Assembly: GCF_008330945.1 (NCBI RefSeq)
Contig: NZ_CP043489.1
Coordinates: 248,001-312,000 of the forward strand
Length of the DNA stretch: 64,000 bases
Direction of reading: 5' to 3'
From: Labrys sp. KNU-23
GTDB lineage: Bacteria > Pseudomonadota > Alphaproteobacteria > Rhizobiales > Labraceae
Of this stretch, positions 56,501 through 64,000 are shown one piece after another. A program made the translations under genes and the position numbers. Each line of letters begins with the position of its first letter. Position 1 is the first letter of the stretch. The notes below the pieces were generated by a model. That model made no database searches. It saw only the letters and a list, made by a program, of their open reading frames with translations, and was not told the DNA's origin.

Positions 56501-58522
56501 TCAGGCGAGACCAGTGATGTCACTGCTTTGCAAATTGACCGTGCCCTGGATCGCGATCTGAAAATCCGCCTTCTTGTCACCATTTATGTCGCCCTGAAGC
56601 ATGGTCTGCCCACCCTGGAAAATATAGCGCAGTTCACCCGACGAGCCGGTGAAATCGCTATTGGCGATCAGGCTGTGGAACTCCTGAAAACCGGCAACCG
56701 AACTGTTGGCGTCGATGCTGCTGAGGTCGATTTTGTCCTCGCCTTGGGTGAAGTCCATGATCGTGTCGGTTGCCGCCCGGGTCAATCCGCTGTCCTTGAC
56801 GCCCAGCAGCTTGAAAATGTCGTTGCCGCCCTCCCCCCAAAGGATGTCGGCTCCAACGCCACCGGCGATGATGTCGTTGCCGTCATTGCCGTGCAGTGTT
56901 TCCGCTATCGCTCCACCGATGATGGTATCGTTGCCGGCGGTGCCCCACACGATCTCGAAGCCTTTCACATTCTCGCTGCCGCCGGATGTGCCGAAGGTTG
57001 CGGTCTGAGCATTCAGGCCGAGAGCCGCCGTGGTGCCCAGATTGATATTGAGTGGGTCCGTCGTAGCGGGATCGACAGCGAAGACGTCTGTTCCGGTGCT
57101 GCCGTCCACCTTGTCGGTACCGCCATCGTTGGAGGCAAAATAGACGTCATTGCCCGCACCGAGACCATAGATGTCGTTACCGGCCTGATCGTGGACATAT
57201 TCGACGCTGGCGCCACCAATGAAGGTATCGTTGCCCGCACCCAGATAGAAGTCGCCGGTCACCAGACCGGCACCGGACTCGGTGAACTTGTCGTTGCCAG
57301 CTCCAGTCTGGACATCGCCGTAAATGGTGCCGCTGTTGGTGATCGTATTGCCGCCATCGCCACCATAGACACCCCTATAGATCGTCTTGCTGTTGGTGAG
57401 GGTGTTGACGCCCTCGCCCAGATCGATGCCGTCAACGCTGCCCGAATTGGTGATCTTGTCGTTGCCGTCGCCAGCCGAGATGAAACCGTAGATCACGCCG
57501 CTATTGGTCGCCGTATCATCTCCCGTGCCCAGCCAGACGGTGCCATCGATCTCCTTGCCGTTGGTGAGGCTGTCATTGCCGGCGCCGAGGTCCAACGCGC
57601 CCTGGAAATACTGTTCGCTTCCGGCATCGTAGCCATAGGCCGCGTCGCCGACGATCAACCCCGTATTGCTGATGACGTCGGCTCCCAAACTTCCAAGTAT
57701 CGTTCCGTATAACTTTCCTGAATTCTTGATGGTGCTATTGCCTTGCCAAAGGCCTATCGAAACCTGGACATCCCGCTGAGTATCGTCTGCGAAAGTCAGG
57801 AGCTGATCATTGCCGATTACAATGCCCGAGTTCGTAACGACATTCTTGCCTTCGTTGATCAGGATCGAGCCGTCGATCTCCCCGGTATTCGTAAGTGTAT
57901 TGCCAGCGGTCGGGACTCCCAGGGAATTCAACGGAGCCTCACCAAAAAGACCGATATCGCCCTGAATCAACTTGTTGTTGGTGATTGTGCCAAGTCCTCT
58001 GGAGCGAATGGCATAACCACTATCCGTAGAAATCTCCCCAGCGTTCGTCACCGTCAATTTCGCGGTGCTGTTATTATAGATTCCGAAATCGCCACCAGAA
58101 ATGGTCGCGCCTGCTAGGTTTTTTACGGAAATTTTGGCGGCGGAAGACAGATTGCTCCCTGAACCGTCGACATAATAGATAGCTCCCGCATCCCCTCGGA
58201 TAATACCTGAATTCGCGACATCCAAGGCCGCATTTGTCCCGATGCCGTAGAGGGATCCGTAGAGGGAGCCTTCCGTTCCCACATTGACCTTTGTCGTTAC
58301 AAGGGTGCTCGTGGCTGGCGCGTTCACGGCAAGGCCAGCTCCTTGCAGGCCGCTAACCCCGCCATTGATCGTTACAGTCCAGGGGCCGCCGTCGAGCTGG
58401 AGCCCCAAACTGTCGGCGGAAATAATGTAAGAATCCAAATTTACCTTGTAGGTGCTTCCTGCTGCCCCTGACGCGAAGACGCTGTCATGGGTGATGCCGG
58501 TTGGAAGTACAATGTTGCTCAT
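56501..58522 (-). CDS. secreted RTX (calcium-binding repeat) protein with internal beta-helix-like repeats
   Basis: 673 residues, no N-terminal signal peptide. Residues about 100-430 hold irregular repeats of the type TNSGxIxG (VTNSGIVIG, ITNSGSVDG, TNSGTIYGDVQ), similar to beta-helix repeats of autotransporter passengers. RTX nonapeptides GGxGxDxxx follow in two clusters (GAGNDxF/L, about 310-470, and GTAGNDTIIGG...GNDGNDIIAGG...GEGGNDIF, about 530-590), then a serralysin-like C-terminal domain (MDFTQGEDKIDLSSIDA, GELRYIF, MLQGDINGDKKADFQIAI) that carries the secretion signal. No protease active site is visible, so the role may be adhesion or surface coating. Divergent from its probable type I exporter. 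Confidence 0.9.
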   Translation of the reverse strand: MSNIVLPTGITHDSVFASGAAGSTYKVNLDSYIISADSLGLQLDGGPWTVTINGGVSGLQGAGLAVNAPATSTLVTTKVNVGTEGSLYGSLYGIGTNAALDVANSGIIRGDAGAIYYVDGSGSNLSSAAKISVKNLAGATISGGDFGIYNNSTAKLTVTNAGEISTDSGYAIRSRGLGTITNNKLIQGDIGLFGEAPLNSLGVPTAGNTLTNTGEIDGSILINEGKNVVTNSGIVIGNDQLLTFADDTQRDVQVSIGLWQGNSTIKNSGKLYGTILGSLGADVISNTGLIVGDAAYGYDAGSEQYFQGALDLGAGNDSLTNGKEIDGTVWLGTGDDTATNSGVIYGFISAGDGNDKITNSGSVDGIDLGEGVNTLTNSKTIYRGVYGGDGGNTITNSGTIYGDVQTGAGNDKFTESGAGLVTGDFYLGAGNDTFIGGASVEYVHDQAGNDIYGLGAGNDVYFASNDGGTDKVDGSTGTDVFAVDPATTDPLNINLGTTAALGLNAQTATFGTSGGSENVKGFEIVWGTAGNDTIIGGAIAETLHGNDGNDIIAGGVGADILWGEGGNDIFKLLGVKDSGLTRAATDTIMDFTQGEDKIDLSSIDANSSVAGFQEFHSLIANSDFTGSSGELRYIFQGGQTMLQGDINGDKKADFQIAIQGTVNLQSSDITGLA

Positions 58523-59071
58523 GGAGAATTCCTGGCCTGCGCTCAGTTAGCGATGGAATACCTGATATCCAAGCCGTTTCACCTTATCGGCTTGGCAGTG
58601 AGAACGATCGCGAGCATACATGACGTCTGGTATCCATGCGATGGTTTTACTCGGGATTCATGGGAATATTTTCAAGACGGAGGAAAATTAACTGCGAAAA
58701 TAAAATACGATTTTTACAACAGAAAATTACGTTGGGCATTTAGTCTAATTTACTCAAATTTTTCCTTACAAAGATTTTCCCGATCGAAAGTAACACTAAA
58801 ATTTATTATAAAACTATTTCAAGACATTGAAATTCATTACAAAAAAGGCAGGGGCCCTATTTGCCGCTTATACAAACTTGCCTGCCAATTAATGATTTGG
58901 TTCTTTAACGGTCTTTCTTTGTAATGTACTGTAAAATCGTCGCGTTATCGCAACGGCGCCGCCGTCAGTTGGTCGTAAGATTAAATCCGGGTCGAATTAA
59001 TGATGGTCGGTTAGTTTGCGTTCCTTGCCACTGCGAGCACTTGCGACTAGGTCGCCCGAGGTCTTCCACTC
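58523..59071. promoter_or_regulatory. AT-rich control region between the RTX gene and its exporter
   Basis: 549 bases without a supported gene, markedly richer in A and T than anything else in the window, most so at 58670-58940. Divergent promoters for the secreted protein and the exporter must lie here. A direct pair GGCAGG...GCCTGCC (58851-58890 region) could form a hairpin. A 145-codon plus-strand open frame (58487-58924) begins inside the RTX gene on the opposite strand, has no ribosome site and no similarity I recognise, so it is not called. Confidence 0.6.
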
Positions 59072-61246
59072 ATGAACGAAATATCACAGAGCACGGGAGA
59101 GCCAGAGAAACTCGACTCCGGCCTCGCTGCGCTATGCGGTGTGGCAAACTATTTCCGAATTGCAGCCGATCCCCTGCATATGCGCCGGGAGCTTGCGCTG
59201 GGAAACAGAGAGAGCACCAATGTCGATCTGGTGCGGGCCGCTGCCATCGTCGGTCTCAAGGCTCGCACCATCAATGCGGCCAAGGCCAAACGCCTGCAGT
59301 CCATTCCGGTGCCGGCCATCGTCAAGCTGCGGGAGGGGGCCTATGCCATCTATGGAGGCTTGATGGCCTCCGGAGACTATCGGTTGGTCGATCCTGTCAC
59401 GCGCGTGGCACGCGGCGTGTCGGTGGAAGACCTGCTCGGTCAGATCGAGGCGGAGGTCATCTTGGTCGCCCGCCGCCTCAAGGGCCCGGGCATCGATCCG
59501 AAGGCCTTCAGCCTGCGCTGGTTCCTGCCCTCGATCTGGCGTTACCGCAAGCCGCTCGCCCATGTCTTGGTCGCCTCGATCTTCGTGCAGATCTTCGCGC
59601 TGATCACGCCGCTCTTCTTCCAGGTGATCGTCGACAAGGTCCTGGTGCATCAGGGCTATTCGACACTCCTCGTGCTGGTCCTCGGCCTGGTGATCATCGG
59701 CGTCTTCGACGTCTCGCTGCAATATCTGCGCACCTATGTCCTATCGCATACGACGAGCCGCATCGATGTCGAGCTTGGCGGCCGCCTCTTCCATCATCTC
59801 TTGCGCTTGCCGCTCGGCTATTTCGAGACCAGGGCAGCAGGCCAGACCGTCGCCCGCGTGCGGGAACTCGATACGATACGCTCCTTTCTGACAGGCCAGG
59901 GCCTGTTCTCGGCGATCGACCTGTTCTTCACCTTCATCTTCATCGCCGTTCTCTTCCTCTACTCCTGGAAGCTGACGCTGATCGTCATAGCGGCGATCCC
60001 GCTCTATTTGATCATCACCCTGCTGGTGCGCCCGCATCTGCGCGACAAGATCAAGCAGAAGTTCAACACAGGAGCGGAAAGCCAGCAATTCCTGGTCGAG
60101 ACCGTGGTGGGTATCCAGACGCTCAAAGCCGCGGCCGTCGAGCCGGCAACGCAGTCGCAATGGGAGGAGCGGCTCGCCGCCTATGTCCGCACGGCCTTCG
60201 ACGCAACGCTTCTGGCGAGCGTCGGTCAGAACGCCATTCAATATGTCAGCAAGCTGATGACCGCCGCCCTGCTCTTTTTCGGCGCCATGGCGGTGATCCG
60301 CGGCGAGATCACGGTGGGTGAACTCGTCGCCTTCAACATGATCTCCGGGCAGGTCATGCAACCCATCCTGCGGCTATCGCAATTGTGGCAGGATTTCCAG
60401 CAGGTCCAGGTTTCCATCGAGAGACTGGGAGACATTCTCAACACCGTTCCGGAACATTCGCCGCAGATGCCCCTGGCGTTGCCGACACCGCGCGGACAGA
60501 TTGCCTTCCGGAACGTATCCTTCCGCTACAGGGCCGGTTTGCCGGAAGTTCTCAAGACCATCACCCTGCAGATCAATCCGGGCGAGGTGATCGGCATTGT
60601 CGGTCCGTCAGGTTCGGGCAAATCGACGCTGACCAAGCTGATCCAGCGTCTCTACACGCCGGTGGAGGGACAGATCTTTCTCGACGGAGCCGATATTTCA
60701 CAGGTCGACCCGGCTTGGCTGCGCAGCAATATCGGCGTGGTCCTGCAGGAAAACCTGCTGTTCCACCGTTCGGTTCATGACAATATCGCCTTGGCCAATC
60801 CAACGATGTCACGCGGCGCGGTGATGCAGGTTGCACGTCTTGCCGGCGCCGACGAATTCATCAGCAAATTGCCGAGCGGCTACGAGACCATCATCGAGGA
60901 GCGCGGCGCCAATCTCTCGGGCGGACAAAGACAGCGCCTCGCCATCGCCCGCGCTTTGGCAACAAACCCGCCAATCCTCATCTTCGACGAAGCCACGAGT
61001 GCCCTCGACTATGAGAGCGAGCGTGTCATCCACCGTAACATGCGACAGATCGTCAAGGGACGCACGGTCATCATCATCGCCCATCGACTCGCCGCCGTCA
61101 GGAATTGCAACCGCATCATCAGCATGGCCGATGGGCGCATTGTCGAGATCGGCACGCATGACGCGCTGGTGGCGAGGAAAGGGGGCCTCTACGCCCATCT
61201 GTGGGCGCTTCAGACCAGCCAGGCAAGTGGGGAGGAGCCGTCGTGA
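59072..61246 (+). CDS. type I secretion ABC transporter (HlyB-like)
   Basis: 724 residues in three parts. Residues 1-125 are a C39-like domain: the position of the protease Cys is Ser (LDSGLAALCGVANYF), so it binds but does not cut the cargo, as in HlyB. Residues about 150-440 are the six-helix membrane domain (FSLRWFLPSIWRYRKPL onwards). The ATPase domain has GPSGSGKST, LQENLLFHRSVHDNIALA, LSGGQRQRLAIARAL and LIFDEATSALDYESE. Exports the RTX protein through the inner membrane. The stop overlaps the adaptor start in GTGA. Confidence 0.93.
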   Translation: MNEISQSTGEPEKLDSGLAALCGVANYFRIAADPLHMRRELALGNRESTNVDLVRAAAIVGLKARTINAAKAKRLQSIPVPAIVKLREGAYAIYGGLMASGDYRLVDPVTRVARGVSVEDLLGQIEAEVILVARRLKGPGIDPKAFSLRWFLPSIWRYRKPLAHVLVASIFVQIFALITPLFFQVIVDKVLVHQGYSTLLVLVLGLVIIGVFDVSLQYLRTYVLSHTTSRIDVELGGRLFHHLLRLPLGYFETRAAGQTVARVRELDTIRSFLTGQGLFSAIDLFFTFIFIAVLFLYSWKLTLIVIAAIPLYLIITLLVRPHLRDKIKQKFNTGAESQQFLVETVVGIQTLKAAAVEPATQSQWEERLAAYVRTAFDATLLASVGQNAIQYVSKLMTAALLFFGAMAVIRGEITVGELVAFNMISGQVMQPILRLSQLWQDFQQVQVSIERLGDILNTVPEHSPQMPLALPTPRGQIAFRNVSFRYRAGLPEVLKTITLQINPGEVIGIVGPSGSGKSTLTKLIQRLYTPVEGQIFLDGADISQVDPAWLRSNIGVVLQENLLFHRSVHDNIALANPTMSRGAVMQVARLAGADEFISKLPSGYETIIEERGANLSGGQRQRLAIARALATNPPILIFDEATSALDYESERVIHRNMRQIVKGRTVIIIAHRLAAVRNCNRIISMADGRIVEIGTHDALVARKGGLYAHLWALQTSQASGEEPS

Positions 61247-62688
61247 GCACGAGCGCCTTCGCCGCCACGCGCAAGCGGCCCGCACCGCGGCGTTCCGATC
61301 AGGAATTCCTGCCGGCAGCGCTCGAAATCCTCGAAACCCCGGCGTCTCCGGCAAGACTGGCCCTGCTGCTGCTGATCTGCGGTTTCCTTGCCAGCGCCCT
61401 GGCCTGGTCCTATTTCAGCCGGATCGACATCTTCGCCATCGCTGCCGGCAAAATCCGGCCGATCGGTCAGATCAAGACCATCGAGCCTCTGGAGACAGGA
61501 CGCATTCGGGCGATCCGGGTCGACAATGGCGCGCATGTGAAGGCCGGGGACATCCTGGTTGAACTCGACACCGTCGAGACCGAGGCGGACGTCGGCAACA
61601 TCACGGCAAGCCTGGCCGCCTATCAAGCCGAAGCCCTGCGCCGACGGGCGGCGATCGAAACTGCGGAGAAGAACACCGTCGATGTAGCCCCCGCCGTCCC
61701 ATGGCCCGAGGCCATTCCCGCCAATGTGCGGGTGCGCGAGGAGCAGGTGCTGCGCGATGACCTGGCAAGCCTGCGCGCCGAGTTGAACAGCTTGGCGGCC
61801 AAGAAGGCGGTGAAGACGGCGGAACGTGATCGGCTGATCGCTACCACGACCTCCCAGGCAACCCTGATCGAAACCCTGCAGAGCCGGGTCGACATGAGAA
61901 ACACGCTGATGGAGAAGAATGCCGGCACGCGCACGAACCTGTTTGACGCGCTCCAGGCTCTCCAGTCGGAAAAATCCGCCCTCGCCGCCAATAATGGCTG
62001 GCTGGAGCAGGCGAAAGCCGAGATGGTCACTTTCGCGGTTGAAGCCACCAAGATCCGGGATGCCTTCATCAGCGACAACTCCCAGAAAAAGGCGAATGCC
62101 GAACGCCAGGCCGACGACCTCAGCCATCGCCTCATCAAGGCAAAGGCGAGCCTCGAACACAAGACCTTGGCCAGCCCGATCGATGGCACCGTGCAGTCCG
62201 TCTCCGTGACCACCATCGGCCAGGTCGTGACCACGGGCCAGGAATTGATGCGGGTCGTGCCGGCCAATGCCACGCTCGAAATCGAAGCCTATGTGGAGAA
62301 CAAGGACATCGCCTTCGTCCACAAGGACCAGGAAGCCATCGTCAAGGTGGAGGCCTTCCCGTTCACCCGCTACGGTACGATCTCCGGCCTCGTGACGCAT
62401 GTCGCCGCCGACTCCATCCCTGCGCCGGAAGCCCAGCGCGCCGAGGGCGACCCGACGCAGGCCATTCGGCAGCAGGATATGTTTGCCGGCGCTTCGAGGG
62501 TTCAGGCACTCGTCTATCCCGTCACGCTCGCCCCCTCGACCACCTTCATTGCAGCAGACGGCAACAAGGTGCCTCTGGGAGCAGGCATGACGGTAAGCGT
62601 CGAGATCAAGACCGGCAGCCGTCGCATTCTGGAATATCTCTTCTCGCCCCTTGTCGAGGTGTCGTCCCAGGCGATGCGCGAGCGTTGA
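61243..62688 (+). CDS. type I secretion membrane-fusion protein (HlyD-like)
   Basis: 481 residues: short cytoplasmic N-terminus, one membrane helix (residues about 40-62), a lipoyl-like half (GRIRAIRVDNGAHVKAGDILVELD), a long coiled coil (about 90-310) and a beta-barrel end (GTVQSVSVTTIGQVVTTGQELMRVVP, YVENKDIAFVHKDQEAIVKVEAFPFTRYG). GTG 61243 is chosen because it overlaps the ABC gene stop after GGGGAGGAG. Links the ABC protein to a TolC-type outer-membrane channel, which is not in the window. Confidence 0.93.
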   Translation: MSTSAFAATRKRPAPRRSDQEFLPAALEILETPASPARLALLLLICGFLASALAWSYFSRIDIFAIAAGKIRPIGQIKTIEPLETGRIRAIRVDNGAHVKAGDILVELDTVETEADVGNITASLAAYQAEALRRRAAIETAEKNTVDVAPAVPWPEAIPANVRVREEQVLRDDLASLRAELNSLAAKKAVKTAERDRLIATTTSQATLIETLQSRVDMRNTLMEKNAGTRTNLFDALQALQSEKSALAANNGWLEQAKAEMVTFAVEATKIRDAFISDNSQKKANAERQADDLSHRLIKAKASLEHKTLASPIDGTVQSVSVTTIGQVVTTGQELMRVVPANATLEIEAYVENKDIAFVHKDQEAIVKVEAFPFTRYGTISGLVTHVAADSIPAPEAQRAEGDPTQAIRQQDMFAGASRVQALVYPVTLAPSTTFIAADGNKVPLGAGMTVSVEIKTGSRRILEYLFSPLVEVSSQAMRER

Positions 62689-62730
62689 TCCGCGCTGCGG
62701 AGAACTGCGCCGCCTCCCCCTGGAAATATG

Positions 62731-64000
62731 TCAATCGTCAGCATTCGGCTGCGGGGGTCCCAGATCTGCGTCGGGGATAGGAGAACCCTGAGGCGGACCG
62801 ACAAGCGGGGTCTGCGCAGCGGGTGGCGTGGCGCCGGAGGCCGGATTCGTTCTGGCATTCATCCTGGCGGAAGCCCAGGGACGGGAACTCTGGAGGTCAC
62901 GCGCCATGACGATGCGCCAAGTGAGGCGTCCATCGCCGCCGCGCGGGCCGACATAGAGCGCGATCGATCCCACCGCGCGGATCAGCTCGCGGTCCAACGT
63001 CAGGCCAAGCGCGGCGCAACGGTCCCCGATCGGGACCGGCCCCGCCAGAACGCTGACGCGACCGCAATCCTCTTCGGCGGCGTTGCTGGTCTTGTCGAGC
63101 ATGAAGACCCCGCCTTCCTCGATGGGCGCGGAACACCCTTCCCTGTCACATAGGCGCAGTGCCGCCAGAGTGGGATCCTCCGGCTTGCGCCGATCTCCCA
63201 TGGCCAGCAGCCATTGCTGGACCGTAAAAGCATCGGATCGCTGCGCCAGCACGGTCAATTGATTGCCCTTGCGCACGAGGGCTGCATAGCCGTTGGCGCC
63301 GAACAGGGCCACCGGCAGCGGCGCCGTCGCGGCCAGGGCAATGCCTCCGCCAAGGGGCAACAAGGCCAGCAACGCCAGACGCGTGCGCAAGATGGTCAGC
63401 AGGACCAGCGCCAGCGCGAACAATCCGAGAGCAACGGCCGAAAATTGCGGCATCACCAGGTCGGAGCCAGGCCAGGTCGCAACCGAACGAGCCACCTGCA
63501 TGAACAATCCGACAGCCCAGCCCATCGCCTGCCAGAATGGAGCGCCATAGCCGAACGGCTCGGCGACCACGGCCAGCATGGCAAGCGGCATGATCAGGAA
63601 GGAGACGATCGGCGTCGCGACAAGGTTGGAGGCCAGCGACTGCAGCGTGACACGGTGGAAATGAAAGGCGGAGAACGGCGCCGTGGCGAGCGAGGCGACG
63701 ATCGTGGTCAGCATCATGGCAAGGATCAAGGTCACGGCGCCGCCAATGGCCCTTTCCCATACCATCGCAGATTTCTCTCGCTTACGCCGGCTCCATTGCT
63801 CATGTGCGATCACCAGCATCGCCACTGCCGCAAAGGACATTTGAAAACTCGGCCCCAGAAGCTGCTCCGGCGTCGTCAACAGGACGAAGCTCGCCGCAAG
63901 GGCGACGTTGCGCCGGGTGATGGCATTGCGTCCCAGAGCTACGGCCAGCAGCACGATGGCCGTCATCAGGAAGGAACGAACGGTCGCGACCTCGGCGCCG
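62731..64000 (-). CDS. comEC: ComEC/Rec2 family DNA-uptake membrane protein, N-terminal part outside the window
   Basis: The last 422 residues; the frame is still open at base 64000 (AEVATVRSFLMTAIVLLAVALGRNAI). TPEQLLGPSFQMSFAAVAMLV is the hallmark of the competence domain. The remaining membrane helices reach about residue 230, followed by a soluble domain and a Pro/Ala-rich tail. In the soluble domain the metallo-beta-lactamase HxHxDH motif is not seen, as in many alphaproteobacterial ComEC proteins. Convergent with the HlyD gene. Confidence 0.9.
   Translation of the reverse strand, partial: GAEVATVRSFLMTAIVLLAVALGRNAITRRNVALAASFVLLTTPEQLLGPSFQMSFAAVAMLVIAHEQWSRRKREKSAMVWERAIGGAVTLILAMMLTTIVASLATAPFSAFHFHRVTLQSLASNLVATPIVSFLIMPLAMLAVVAEPFGYGAPFWQAMGWAVGLFMQVARSVATWPGSDLVMPQFSAVALGLFALALVLLTILRTRLALLALLPLGGGIALAATAPLPVALFGANGYAALVRKGNQLTVLAQRSDAFTVQQWLLAMGDRRKPEDPTLAALRLCDREGCSAPIEEGGVFMLDKTSNAAEEDCGRVSVLAGPVPIGDRCAALGLTLDRELIRAVGSIALYVGPRGGDGRLTWRIVMARDLQSSRPWASARMNARTNPASGATPPAAQTPLVGPPQGSPIPDADLGPPQPNADD

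Noticed and set aside
58487..58924. A 145-codon plus-strand frame in the AT-rich region
   Set aside because: Starts inside the RTX gene on the opposite strand, no ribosome site, no family. AT-rich composition would still allow a small gene, so this is not absolute.
58924..60321. A 465-codon plus-strand frame overlapping the HlyB-like gene
   Set aside because: Same strand but other frame; the HlyB frame carries all motifs.

Overview
The window is high-GC bacterial DNA, densely coded on both strands. It fits an alphaproteobacterium of the order Hyphomicrobiales (Rhizobiales). The evidence is: the gene order trpD-trpC-moaC-moeA-lexA with comEC beyond; tpiA next to a ppiD-trpE run; a SAM-II riboswitch in front of metZ; a direct-repeat LexA box (GAAC-N7-GAAC) before lexA; and a double-length alphaproteobacterial-type Dcd. 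I cannot fix the genus. No tRNA, rRNA, CRISPR array, transposase gene or phage gene was seen.

Layout. 1-8.4 kb: the end of a UvrD-family helicase, yedK, a copper-efflux unit (CueR-type operator, copA with a frameshift, cueR), a MITE-like element, a peptide-deformylase-like protein lacking two metal ligands, a DUF1428 protein, a Spx/ArsC-like protein and an MFS gene with a second frameshift. 8.5-14.9 kb: a minus-strand operon of a FadR-type regulator, a C-S lyase and a carbohydrate-type ABC importer, driven by a promoter with an operator at each side. 15-22.2 kb: rimO, a class C beta-lactamase-like gene, a polar amino-acid ABC importer and an RhtA-like exporter.

22.5-36.1 kb: genes that fit purine/ureide use: an AllC-like amidohydrolase (with the stub of a lost upstream gene), a BMP-type nucleoside ABC importer, xdhC, then metZ under a SAM-II riboswitch, dcd, an ACS-family MFS importer, uraD and a LysR regulator. 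36.1-44.8 kb: a DHA2 exporter with an ArsR-type regulator, a second FadR regulator with a PotABCD-like importer, an altered aminoglycoside-phosphotransferase-like protein, and a GNAT enzyme. 44.8-55.2 kb: the core block tpiA, ppiD, trpE, trpG, trpD, trpC, moaC, moeA, lexA. 55.2-62.7 kb: a likely accessory block between lexA and comEC with a pentapeptide protein, a molbindin, a secreted RTX protein and its type I secretion ABC protein and adaptor, which flank a conspicuously AT-rich control region. The window ends inside comEC.

Non-coding structure is rich: a MITE, a REP doublet, a three-copy composite intergenic repeat, several palindromic spacers, and a cluster of nested palindromes between tpiA and ppiD. 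The most useful novelty leads are the operon pairing a C-S lyase with a sugar-type importer, the metal-ligand-less deformylase relative, the RTX protein with autotransporter-like internal repeats, and the dispersed repeats. I did not find a clearly new multi-gene defence or mobile system.
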